The translations under genes and the position numbers were made by a program. The notes under the pieces were generated by a model. That model ran no database searches and had not been told where the DNA came from. It worked only from the letters and a program-made list of their open reading frames with translations. A stretch of 43,788 bases of DNA. Origin: Bdellovibrio sp. ArHS (GTDB taxonomy: Bacteria > Bdellovibrionota > Bdellovibrionia > Bdellovibrionales > Bdellovibrionaceae). The stretch is from NCBI RefSeq assembly GCF_000786105.1, contig NZ_JTEV01000031.1, positions 1 to 43,788 of the forward strand, read 5' to 3'. Shown one piece after another: positions 23,523 to 31,613 of this stretch; the first letter of the stretch is position 1; each line of letters starts with the position of its first letter.

Positions 23523-25199
23523 ATGTCTTCTATTTCATCTTCGGATCGCGCACGTCAGGACGACAAGATTCGCCAAACTCGTGAAGAGTATGAAAATCGA
23601 GAGTCGGAAAATGCCAAACGCCGTAATGCGGAACTCAAGCGTTTAGAACAACGCCATAGCGAAGAAATTCGTAATATCACTGACAATTATGAAGAGCGCA
23701 TCGCGGAACTCAAAGAACGTAATAGAGAGACTTTGACGGATCGGGATTTTGAGAACAATCGTAAAATCGATGAGGTTCGTCAAACTTATCGTGAGTCTCT
23801 TCGTAATAAAATGGAAGACGCCTATAATACTCGTGAAGAACAAAAGGCGGCTTATGAAGGAGAACTTCGTAAGCAGAAAGAAATCTCGCAGTCCCAAAAG
23901 GAAAACCTGGTGGGGCAGATGAATAGTGAAGTTCTGCAGCGGGATGAACGTTTTGCGCAAATGTCGGAAGAAAACCGCCTGAAAGCTCAACAGACGGTTC
24001 ATAATAACGCCCGCAAACTCAATGAGGCGCATGAAAAAGAGAAAAGCGCCATGCAGGCCGGCTTTCAAGATACTCTGCGTTCGCACACGCGTAGTGCTGA
24101 TGAAGTACGCAAGTCTTATGAGTCCCGTCTTCGTCAAAGTGAGCGGCAGCGTGAGGCGGATAATTCCCGCTGGTCGCAAAAGTACACAGATACGGTTGTC
24201 AATAAAAGCGAAGAATATGCTGACAACCTTGAAATGAAACAGATGATTTTGGATGGTGAGCGCGAAACAATTCGTGGCAAGTATGAAAACACTTTGGCCA
24301 AGAAAACCGACATCATGGATGGACAAAATCAAGACTTCCGTGATTCGGTGAATGAGCGGGTTAACTCTCAGGTGCGTTCTCGCGACAGTCAGATTCAACG
24401 TTTGAATAGCAAGCTGAATAATGAAATTTCAAAGAATGAACGACTGCGGGGGTTAGAGCGCCGTAATCTGACCGAGGCTTATGAAAAGCGTTTCGATCTT
24501 GTGGATCAGCAAAGACAAGATGCGGTTGATCAGATGAAGGGTCTGAACGATGAAAGAATCGATAGTGTTCTGACTGAAAATCGTAAGCTCTTAAGAAATG
24601 CGGACCGGGATAATAAGTCGCGGATGGGTATGACCAATGCGCGCCACCGCGAGGATCGAGAAAATTTAATCCAGCAGCACAAAGATCAGGTGACTCAAAT
24701 CTCTAACAACGCGGAAAGTCGGGTTAAGAAGGTCTTGGATTTAACCAATAAGCGTTCCGGGGATATGGAGCGCTACTATGCGGATTCCTTGGACACCGTA
24801 AAAGCGAATTATATGGATCGTATGGATGCTTACCGCGATAAGACAGTGAGTGATCAAACGGTCACGAATAAAGTCATGACGGAGCGTTTTAGAAATATGG
24901 AAGCGGGTTTTAACTCGAAGTTGGAACAGACGGTGAAGACTTATGAGGACAAGATCGCCCAGTTGAAAGAAAGCAATGACCGGGAAATCAAACGCCTGGA
25001 AAATTTGTATTCCACTCGTTCCGGGGACCGTGAAAAGGCCGTGAAGATGGAAAAAGAGTCTTTGGCCATGAAGTATGAGGCAAAGCTGGCTCAACTCAAT
25101 GAGTCTCATCAGGATCAATTAGATAGAATGAATAGACGCCACCAGGAGGATATGCAAAACTTATCTGTGAAGATGAGTTCATATAGCAGGAAGGCGTAG
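23523..25199 (+). CDS. 558-residue coiled-coil protein, possible filament or scaffold
   Basis: Nearly the whole length (about 10-550) is charged coiled coil, very rich in Arg, Glu, Asp, Lys, Asn and Gln, without signal peptide or membrane helix. Short Asn/Arg/Asp-rich repeats such as ERxRE and NRKxxD recur. It could be a cytoplasmic filament or scaffold. Bdellovibrio is known to have an intermediate-filament-like protein, Ccrp, but I cannot decide whether this is its orthologue. The frame opens at a TTG at 23472; the ATG at 23523 follows GGGAGGATAAGG and is preferred. Its stop is four bases before pyk, so the two are co-transcribed and probably coupled. Confidence 0.75.
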   Translation: MSSISSSDRARQDDKIRQTREEYENRESENAKRRNAELKRLEQRHSEEIRNITDNYEERIAELKERNRETLTDRDFENNRKIDEVRQTYRESLRNKMEDAYNTREEQKAAYEGELRKQKEISQSQKENLVGQMNSEVLQRDERFAQMSEENRLKAQQTVHNNARKLNEAHEKEKSAMQAGFQDTLRSHTRSADEVRKSYESRLRQSERQREADNSRWSQKYTDTVVNKSEEYADNLEMKQMILDGERETIRGKYENTLAKKTDIMDGQNQDFRDSVNERVNSQVRSRDSQIQRLNSKLNNEISKNERLRGLERRNLTEAYEKRFDLVDQQRQDAVDQMKGLNDERIDSVLTENRKLLRNADRDNKSRMGMTNARHREDRENLIQQHKDQVTQISNNAESRVKKVLDLTNKRSGDMERYYADSLDTVKANYMDRMDAYRDKTVSDQTVTNKVMTERFRNMEAGFNSKLEQTVKTYEDKIAQLKESNDREIKRLENLYSTRSGDREKAVKMEKESLAMKYEAKLAQLNESHQDQLDRMNRRHQEDMQNLSVKMSSYSRKA

Positions 25200-25203
25200 T
25201 AAA

Positions 25204-26691
25204 ATGTTAGCAGATCGTCGCGCAAAAATTGTGGCCACTATCGGCCCCGCAACTCGTGATGAAAAGAACTTAGAAAAAGCGATTAAGGCGGGCATGAATG
25301 TGGCTCGCCTTAATTTTTCCCACGGCAGTCATGAAGATCACCTTAAGGTGATTCATTCACTGCGAAAACTTTCCCAGGAATTAAGAGCCCCCGTGGCCAT
25401 TTTGCAGGATCTTCAGGGTCCGAAAATTCGTGTGGGAAAATTCGAAAAAGGTTCTATTGAGATCAAACCGGGTGAGCAATTGGTGATCACGACGGATGCC
25501 GTATTGGGAACCACGGGTTTGATTCCCTCTGATTTTAAAGAGCTTCCTTTGGCCTGCTCGCCAGGCACCCGCATTCTTCTTGATGACGGCTTGATGGAGC
25601 TGAAGGTTCTTAAAATTCGCGGCCACGAAGTGGATGCGGAAGTTGTCTATGGTGGTATTTTAAAAGACCGTAAAGGAATGAATCTTCCGGGAGTGAATCT
25701 TCCGGTCGAGTGCATGACCCCGAAGGATCTTGAGGATCTTGATTTTGGTATCGCCAACAAGGTGGATTACATCGCCTTGAGTTTTGTTCGTCACGCCCGG
25801 GATATTCGTAAACTGCGTGAAATCATTGAATCAAAAAATTCCAACGCCAAAATCGTCGCCAAAATTGAAATGGTGGAAGCTTTAGAAAATCTGGAAGAGA
25901 TTTGCCGTTTAAGCGATGTTGTGATGGTGGCACGCGGCGATTTAGCGGTCGAAGTCGGACAGAGCCGTCTTCCTGGTTTTCAAAAGCGTATCATTCAAGT
26001 TTGTAACCAGTTAGGAAAACCGGTTATCACCGCCACTCAGATGCTAGATAGTATGGTGGAAAATCCTCGTCCTACGCGCGCTGAAATCACGGATGTGGCC
26101 AACGCGGTTTTGGATGGCTCTGATGCCTTGATGCTTTCTGCCGAGTCGGCCAGTGGTAAACATCCATTTAAGTGCATTCGCACCATGCATGAAATTATCA
26201 CGGAAGTGGAGCGCAACGAGGAAGAGTACTACAAGCTGTCGTTAGAGAGTGAATTTTTAAGCACTCCTGCAGCGATTGCCGCAAGTGCCTCTTTAAGTGC
26301 TTTAAAGCTGAATGCAACGGCGATTATCTGTTTAACCACTTCCGGTAAAACAGCGAATATTATTTCGGGTTTCCGTCCGAAGGCGCGCGTGATTTCCGTG
26401 ACTCAGCATATGGATGTTTTAAATTCCATGGAGTTGATGTGGGGGATTCAGACTCATGTCATTAAGCCCTATAAAACCATGGAAGACATTCTTAGTCAGA
26501 TCGATCAACTCATGGTGACTCATGGTTTGGCAAAAACAGGAGACCGGGTGATTTTAACTCTGGGGCAGCCCATTGCCCAGGGAGCGAAAACAAACTCTAT
26601 TTACGTGCACACGGTGAACGGAGAAAGCTACACAAAGCTTCCTGACGAGCAGTTGCCTTTGCGCTGTCGTGCGGTCACTAGTATCGATTAA
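25204..26691 (+). CDS. pyk: pyruvate kinase
   Basis: A 495-residue enzyme making pyruvate and ATP from phosphoenolpyruvate. Family motifs are RRAKIVATIGPATRDEKNLE at the start, NFSHGSHEDH near 37, LQDLQGPKIRVGKF near 70, AKIEMVEALENLEEI near 217 (catalytic Lys) and VITATQMLDSMVENPRPTRAE near 275. The C-terminal domain for allosteric effectors begins near 350. The length is slightly above the usual 470. The ribosome-binding site AGGAAGG lies within the end of the coiled-coil gene. Confidence 0.97.
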   Translation: MLADRRAKIVATIGPATRDEKNLEKAIKAGMNVARLNFSHGSHEDHLKVIHSLRKLSQELRAPVAILQDLQGPKIRVGKFEKGSIEIKPGEQLVITTDAVLGTTGLIPSDFKELPLACSPGTRILLDDGLMELKVLKIRGHEVDAEVVYGGILKDRKGMNLPGVNLPVECMTPKDLEDLDFGIANKVDYIALSFVRHARDIRKLREIIESKNSNAKIVAKIEMVEALENLEEICRLSDVVMVARGDLAVEVGQSRLPGFQKRIIQVCNQLGKPVITATQMLDSMVENPRPTRAEITDVANAVLDGSDALMLSAESASGKHPFKCIRTMHEIITEVERNEEEYYKLSLESEFLSTPAAIAASASLSALKLNATAIICLTTSGKTANIISGFRPKARVISVTQHMDVLNSMELMWGIQTHVIKPYKTMEDILSQIDQLMVTHGLAKTGDRVILTLGQPIAQGAKTNSIYVHTVNGESYTKLPDEQLPLRCRAVTSID

Positions 26692-26718
26692 AAAGAATAG
26701 TTTTTAGAAACAAAAAAA

Positions 26719-26746
26719 AGCCCAAGAAAACTCTTGGGCTTTTTTA
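26719..26746. terminator. bidirectional terminator between pyk and the cyclic-nucleotide-binding gene
   Basis: AGCCCAAGA (26719-26727) and TCTTGGGCT (26732-26740) with a 4-base loop have T6 downstream on the plus strand and T8 downstream on the minus strand. It serves both converging genes. Confidence 0.92.
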
Positions 26747-26795
26747 TTAAATTAAATGTATGCCTGGCGGCTCCGTGCGCAAGGACGATTTGAGC

Positions 26796-27779
26796 TTAGC
26801 GCAGCTTCTTCTTCAGACTATTCACTATGGACCAGTTGCGCGCCAGCGGTTCGACATAGGGCAGTTCCACCATGATGTAGACGCCTTTTTCATCCATGAT
26901 TTTTTCGGTGAGATATTTTTTCTCAATCAGAGAGTTCACATCGTCGGGACGAATAAGGTTGCCCAATTCTTTCATGGATTCGTTCTGAACCTCGTTCAGA
27001 TCCACTTTGTAAAGTCCCTTGTTGTTGGGTTCCACTTTTCGCGCGAAATGCAGAATGCCGTTTAAGACATTGACCTCAGGGTCGGTCATTGCTGGCAAAC
27101 GATCTTTTTCCTGCTTAAAAAGCCATTCGTTGTACCAATCCACAAACGAGAAAAGTTCCTGGGGTTTTAGGTTTGTGATTTTTTGCGAACCGTCGCCGCG
27201 GTCTTCCTGTTTCAAATAACCAAGGTCTGTCAGCGCGTTCACCACGCTTTGCATTTTATTTGTGGCCTCTTGGAAAATCTGAATCGTGTAGTTGCGAATA
27301 AGAACAGAGGAAAAAGCCAAAGTGCCTGGAGATTCTTCCTTGCCATATTTGTTTCCGACCAGATTTAAAATGGAAATATACTTATTCACGATATGAGGCG
27401 GGAAGCGCTCTTCGTCGGGATTTGAATTCTCAAGAATTTTGATTTTTTTGTTTGCTTCGCGCATGTTCTCGTTCAGAGTTTTCATGATCGCGCGCACCCA
27501 CACGGGAAGCTGTTCCATTTGTTTCGTCAAAGATTCGTAAGGCAAGGCGATGACTTCGGATTCTTTCGTGGCTTTGACGTTTGCGCTGCGGGGCTTGTTG
27601 TCGAAAAGAGCCATTTCTCCGACCATGGCTCCGGGAGCAATTTCCGCCAGGACGATTTCCGTGCTACCTTTGGTTTTCGTAATCGCGAAAGCCCCTGACT
27701 TCACAATGTACATAGCATCAGGAGCATCACCTTCACGGAATAGGTAAGTATCTTTCGCCACCTTTTTCTGCTCTGCCAC
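26796..27779 (-). CDS. cyclic nucleotide-binding domain protein without HTH
   Basis: A 327-residue protein. Residues about 8-120 form a cyclic nucleotide-binding domain with the phosphate-binding cassette PGAMVGEMALFDNKPRSANV (about 49-68), including the Glu and Arg needed to hold the phosphate. A long helical C-terminal part (about 125-327) has no helix-turn-helix I can recognise, so it is unlike Crp. It may be a non-DNA effector regulated by cAMP or another nucleotide. The frame opens at a GTG at 27842, but the GTG at 27779 with AGAGG six bases upstream gives the better start. The neighbouring minus-strand thiolase/CoA-transferase operon ends in a terminator before it. Confidence 0.8.
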   Translation of the reverse strand: MAEQKKVAKDTYLFREGDAPDAMYIVKSGAFAITKTKGSTEIVLAEIAPGAMVGEMALFDNKPRSANVKATKESEVIALPYESLTKQMEQLPVWVRAIMKTLNENMREANKKIKILENSNPDEERFPPHIVNKYISILNLVGNKYGKEESPGTLAFSSVLIRNYTIQIFQEATNKMQSVVNALTDLGYLKQEDRGDGSQKITNLKPQELFSFVDWYNEWLFKQEKDRLPAMTDPEVNVLNGILHFARKVEPNNKGLYKVDLNEVQNESMKELGNLIRPDDVNSLIEKKYLTEKIMDEKGVYIMVELPYVEPLARNWSIVNSLKKKLR

Positions 27780-27882
27780 CAAAGACCTCTTTGCTGAATG
27801 TGAATTGTTATTATCACTGGAAAAAACACCAGGGGCAAACACTGACTAGACCTTTGATGGAGAGTGTTTTTCTTTGATACAA

Positions 27883-27910
27883 AAAGACCCCAAGGATTCT
27901 TGGGGTCTTT
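27883..27910 (-). terminator. terminator of the thiolase/CoA-transferase operon
   Basis: AAAGACCCCAAG (27883-27894) and CTTGGGGTCTTT (27899-27910) form a 12-pair perfect stem with the loop GATT. Read on the minus strand it is followed by TTTTT, just downstream of scoB. Confidence 0.92.
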
Positions 27911-27935
27911 GAAAATAAAGAGATTTGATATTTTT

Positions 27936-28592
27936 CTAGAAGCTCATCGGTTTGCAGTCGGGAGCGATCGTCATCTTTCCTTCGGTCGCAGCGAGAACTT
28001 TTTCCGGAGACAAATCGGGAGCATATTCTTTTAACACGAACCCTTGAGGAGTGACCTCGATCACACCGAAATCACTGACGATTTTTTTAATACACTTTAC
28101 GCCTGTCAAAGGCAGAGTGCATTTGGTGCGAAGTTTGGAGTTTCCTTCCTTGTCCGTGTGTTGCATAGCTACGATGACGTTGCGAGCTCCAGCCACAAGA
28201 TCCATGGCGCCGCCCATGCCTTTCACCATTTTTCCTGGAACCATCCAGTTCGCGATACTGCCTTCTTCATCCACTTCCATGGCGCCGAGGACGGTGAGGT
28301 CCACGTGTCCACCACGGATCATGGCGAAGCTGTCAGCGCTCGAGAAAAAACTTGCTCCAGGCAGAGCGGTGACTGTTTGTTTTCCAGCGTTGATCAAGTC
28401 GGGATCAATGTCTTTCTCGAAGGGGAAAGGCCCCATTCCTAAAAGACCATTTTCGCTTTGTAACATAACAAACTTGTTCGTGGGGATGTAGTTTGCAACC
28501 AAAGTCGGAATACCGATTCCTAAGTTGACGCAATACCCATCTTCCACTTCCTGAGCGATACGTTGCGCGATTTGTTCACGAGTTAATGGCAT
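27936..28592 (-). CDS. scoB: 3-oxoacid CoA-transferase subunit B
   Basis: A 218-residue B subunit of the SCOT family, transferring CoA between succinyl-CoA (or acetyl-CoA) and acetoacetate. The catalytic Glu is in the motif LQSENGLLGMGPFP near residues 43-56. GGHVDLTVLGAMEVDEEGSIANWMVPGKMVKGMGGAMDLV follows the standard order. The choice between succinyl-CoA-dependent ScoB and AtoA types is not certain. Three bases separate it from scoA, so both are in one operon with the thiolase. Confidence 0.92.
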   Translation of the reverse strand: MPLTREQIAQRIAQEVEDGYCVNLGIGIPTLVANYIPTNKFVMLQSENGLLGMGPFPFEKDIDPDLINAGKQTVTALPGASFFSSADSFAMIRGGHVDLTVLGAMEVDEEGSIANWMVPGKMVKGMGGAMDLVAGARNVIVAMQHTDKEGNSKLRTKCTLPLTGVKCIKKIVSDFGVIEVTPQGFVLKEYAPDLSPEKVLAATEGKMTIAPDCKPMSF

Positions 28593-28595
28593 GTC

Positions 28596-29294
28596 TTAGC
28601 CCTTTCTCACAGTTCTTTGCTCGATGCGTTTTTCGTAGTTCGCACCTTTGAAGATGCGCTGTACGTAAACACCTGGAGTGTGGATTTGGTCAGGATCAAG
28701 CTCGCCAATTTCGACAAGTTCTTCCACTTCGGCCACAGTGATTTTACCTGCGGTGGCGGCCATCGGATTGAAGTTGCGAGCCGTTTTTCGGAAAACCAGA
28801 TTCCCGAACTTATCGCCCTTCCAGGCTTTCACAAAGGCAAAGTCACCTGTGATGCCTCTTTCTAGAACGTAAGCACGACCGTCGAAGTTCTTAATTTCTT
28901 TTCCTTCAGCGACCAGTGTTCCCACGCCTGTCGGCGTATAGAAACCAGCAATACCGGCGCCGCCAGCACGAATTCTTTCTGCCAGCGTGCCTTGTGGACA
29001 AAATTCCAGTTCGAGTTCGCCACTCATATAGAGTTTTTCGAACAGGGCATTTTCACCCACATAAGATGAAATCATTTTTTTAATCTGGCGATTTTGCAAA
29101 AGCTGGCCCAAACCGAAGTCATCCACACCGGCGTTGTTTGAAACGCAGGTCAGGCCTTTGACTCCCATATCACGAAGAGTCGCGATGCAGTTTTCCGGGA
29201 TTCCGCAAAGGCCGAATCCCCCCAGAATCAAGGTCATGTTGTCTTTCACGTCAAAGAGCGCGCTCTTTGCATCGGCAAAAACTTTTTTGCTCAT
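28596..29294 (-). CDS. scoA: 3-oxoacid CoA-transferase subunit A
   Basis: A 232-residue A subunit. [13 protein letters not shown] near 25-37 is the CoA/oxyanion-loop motif of the family. [17 protein letters not shown] and the glycine-rich [13 protein letters not shown] near 118 follow. With scoB it forms a heteromeric transferase that activates acetoacetate for thiolytic cleavage. The gene starts six bases after the thiolase stop. A predatory diet supplying lipids and amino acids makes such an enzyme useful, but that is inference. Confidence 0.92.
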   Translation of the reverse strand: MSKKVFADAKSALFDVKDNMTLILGGFGLCGIPENCIATLRDMGVKGLTCVSNNAGVDDFGLGQLLQNRQIKKMISSYVGENALFEKLYMSGELELEFCPQGTLAERIRAGGAGIAGFYTPTGVGTLVAEGKEIKNFDGRAYVLERGITGDFAFVKAWKGDKFGNLVFRKTARNFNPMAATAGKITVAEVEELVEIGELDPDQIHTPGVYVQRIFKGANYEKRIEQRTVRKG

Positions 29295-29300
29295 GACCGA

Positions 29301-30476
29301 CTACGCTTTTTCCACGATCAAAGCAACAGCCTCACCACCACCGATGCACAAAGTTGCCAGACCATAGCGTTTATTGTGCGTGTGCAGACCGTGTACCAAG
29401 GTTGCAAGAATACGCGCACCTGAAGCGCCGATCGGATGACCGATGGCCACAGCTCCGCCATGCACGTTGACCTTTTCAGCCGGGATTTCAAGTTCTTTCA
29501 TGGCAATTTGAGTCACCACGGCGAAAGCTTCATTGATTTCCCACATGTCGATATCACCTACGTTCAAGTTGGCTTTTGCCAAAGCTTTTTTGATCGCACC
29601 CACGGGTGCCGTCGTGAAGTACTTAGGTTCGTGTGCGAAAGTACCGTGAGCGACGATTTTTGCCAAAGGTTTCAAACCACGTTTTTTGGCTTCGCTCTCG
29701 GACATCAAGACGTGAGCGGCAGCGCCGTCGTTGATTTTTGAAGCATTCGCAGCTGTGATTGTTCCAGCCTTGTCAAAAGCCGGCTTCAAGCCTGGGATCT
29801 TATCAAAGTTCGTGTTGAAGGGCTCTTCATCTTTATCCACTGTCACAGGGCCTTTTTTGCCTTCAATAGTGACGGGAACGATTTCGTTTTTGAATAGGTT
29901 CTTGCTCCAAGCGTCCTGTGCTTTTTTGTAGGAATCAATAGCGAAAGCATCTTGTTGTTCGCGAGTGAAATTATGCTCTTTTACACAGATTTCCGCCGCA
30001 CTTCCCATGTGGAAATTGTTATACGGATCCCACAGGCCGTCTTTGATCATAGAATCAGTCATTTGGGTTGGACCCATGCGATAGCCCGAACGGGAGTTTT
30101 CCAACAAATGCGGAGCCAAAGTCATGTTCTCTTGACCGCCAGCAACGGCGACTTTCGTGTTGCCCAAAGCGATCGAGTCCGCAGCAAGCATGACGGCTTT
30201 CAAGCCGGAGCCGCAGACTTTATTGATCGTCAGACAAGGCGTCGTATTTTTCAAACCTGCGTAGATCGCGGCTTGACGAGCCGGTGCTTGGCCTACGCCC
30301 GCAGTTAAAACTTCACCCATAATACACTCGTCAATTTCGTCGGGAGAAACGCCCGCACGAGAGATCGCTTCTTTGATTGCAATCGCACCGAGTTTTGGTG
30401 CCGGAAGAGAAGAGAAACCTCCCTGAAAAGAAGCCACAGGAGTTCTTACACTGCTCACAATTACGACATTTTCCAT
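29301..30476 (-). CDS. acetyl-CoA acetyltransferase (thiolase)
   Basis: A 391-residue type II thiolase joining or splitting acetoacetyl-CoA. The active-site Cys is in INKVCGSGLKAV near residue 88, NEAFA near 315 and HGGAVAIGHPIGASGAR near 342 give the His pair, and CIGGGEAVALIVE closes the protein. It is the first gene of the minus-strand operon thiolase-scoA-scoB, which can interconvert acetoacetate and two acetyl-CoA. Symbols atoB or phaA could apply; the direction of use is not readable. Confidence 0.95.
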   Translation of the reverse strand: MENVVIVSSVRTPVASFQGGFSSLPAPKLGAIAIKEAISRAGVSPDEIDECIMGEVLTAGVGQAPARQAAIYAGLKNTTPCLTINKVCGSGLKAVMLAADSIALGNTKVAVAGGQENMTLAPHLLENSRSGYRMGPTQMTDSMIKDGLWDPYNNFHMGSAAEICVKEHNFTREQQDAFAIDSYKKAQDAWSKNLFKNEIVPVTIEGKKGPVTVDKDEEPFNTNFDKIPGLKPAFDKAGTITAANASKINDGAAAHVLMSESEAKKRGLKPLAKIVAHGTFAHEPKYFTTAPVGAIKKALAKANLNVGDIDMWEINEAFAVVTQIAMKELEIPAEKVNVHGGAVAIGHPIGASGARILATLVHGLHTHNKRYGLATLCIGGGEAVALIVEKA

Positions 30477-30492
30477 TTTTCACCTCTATTAG

Positions 30493-30521
30493 TTGTCAAT
30501 GCCCCGATACTTTTTTATATT
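30493..30521 (+). promoter_or_regulatory. sigma-70-like promoter of the secreted beta-rich protein gene
   Basis: TTGTCA (30493-30498), a 17-base spacer and TATATT (30516-30521); each box matches five of six consensus positions. It implies a leader of about 30 bases before the ATG at 30557. Confidence 0.6.
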
Positions 30522-30556
30522 TTAAAGGCAGAGTCAATTTCCCAGGGAGTCAACGC

Positions 30557-31537
30557 ATGTCAGCGATCAGTGTCATTCTTACTTCTTTTCTATTTCAGCC
30601 GCTTATGGCCGCCACATTTGAAGTTCCTGTCGCCGAAGGAGATCGTCTGGTCCTCAAAGGATTGGATGCCCAGGTGCAGGTTGTGGGACAGGGTGGTAAT
30701 TTCTTAAAAGTTTCTGGCGTGGATGAGGCCAGCACCGAGGGCTTATTTGTTGTTACGAAGAGGAATAATATCATCGAAGTGAAGATGAATGAATACGCTG
30801 GAAAAAAGAACTGGTTGAACATCTTGCCTAAGGGCGGCGGAGTTGCGAGAAAAATTGAAATTTGGGGAGCAGCCGTGCCTGCGGAAATCCAGTTGCGCAG
30901 CGGTTCTGTCGTCGCGCAGAAGTGGAGCAAAGATTTGAAAGCGAGCGTGACTCAAGGTCGCGTCAGTTCGCTTAACGGCGCGGGTTCTTTGAATGTCTAC
31001 GTGCAAAAAGGCGATATCAACATTGCAGAGCATACGGGAAAAGTGGACGCGGATTCGTACAACGGCACCATGACGCTTAAGAATATTCAGGGCGATGTGA
31101 GCGCCAGTCTTTTTTCGGGTCAGTTGCAGATCGAAAAAGTGCGCGGCTTTTTGACTTTGGCGACTCAGCAATCCAATAGCAAAATCAATCAAGGAAATGG
31201 CACCATTCAGTTTGAAAATGGCCGGGGAAGTCTGAGTATTCAAGGCTTCCAAGGACGCATGGAAGGGCAAAATCAGGAAGGCTCAGTCAGCGTGACGATG
31301 ACTTTGGATTCGGAGCTGGATGTGAAAGCAAAATCCGGCAAGGTTGCAGTGCAAGTGCCGGCTTCGTCTGGGATGAGCTTGAATTTGCTGACGACCGAAG
31401 GCGAAATCTTCGTTCCTTCAGAATTGAAAGTGACCAAATTAAGTGCAGAAAAATCGGTGCGTGGACGTCTGCGGGGCGATGCGCAAAGAGGAAGCGTATT
31501 TGTGCGCAGTCAAGATGGAACAATTTCCGTGAAATGA
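30557..31537 (+). CDS. secreted beta-helix/adhesin-like protein (DUF4097-like)
   Basis: A 326-residue protein with a signal peptide (ends PLMAA near 19). The mature protein is almost all short beta strands with turns of G, N and D spaced about every 20 residues (for example VQKGDINIAEHTGKVDADSYNGTMTLKNIQGDVSASLFSG). This is the pattern of DUF4097 'putative adhesin' beta-solenoids. No anchor is seen. The frame runs open from 30377, across the thiolase start; the ATG at 30557 follows CAGGGAGT, lies downstream of a good promoter and gives the signal peptide. Confidence 0.75.
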   Translation: MSAISVILTSFLFQPLMAATFEVPVAEGDRLVLKGLDAQVQVVGQGGNFLKVSGVDEASTEGLFVVTKRNNIIEVKMNEYAGKKNWLNILPKGGGVARKIEIWGAAVPAEIQLRSGSVVAQKWSKDLKASVTQGRVSSLNGAGSLNVYVQKGDINIAEHTGKVDADSYNGTMTLKNIQGDVSASLFSGQLQIEKVRGFLTLATQQSNSKINQGNGTIQFENGRGSLSIQGFQGRMEGQNQEGSVSVTMTLDSELDVKAKSGKVAVQVPASSGMSLNLLTTEGEIFVPSELKVTKLSAEKSVRGRLRGDAQRGSVFVRSQDGTISVK

Positions 31538-31613
31538 GTTGACGCCCCTCTAGAAATGCATCACACATGAAAGACTAATTGTTACGCGATCTAAGCACTA
31601 TCTAGGTAGAATT

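Noticed and set aside
23643-24398. 251-codon minus-strand frame inside the coiled-coil gene
   Set aside because: A hydrophobic shadow of Arg/Glu-rich codons read backwards; no start signal.
30377-30556. N-terminal extension of the secreted beta-rich protein
   Set aside because: Overlaps the start of the opposite thiolase gene, destroys the signal peptide position and lies upstream of the promoter.
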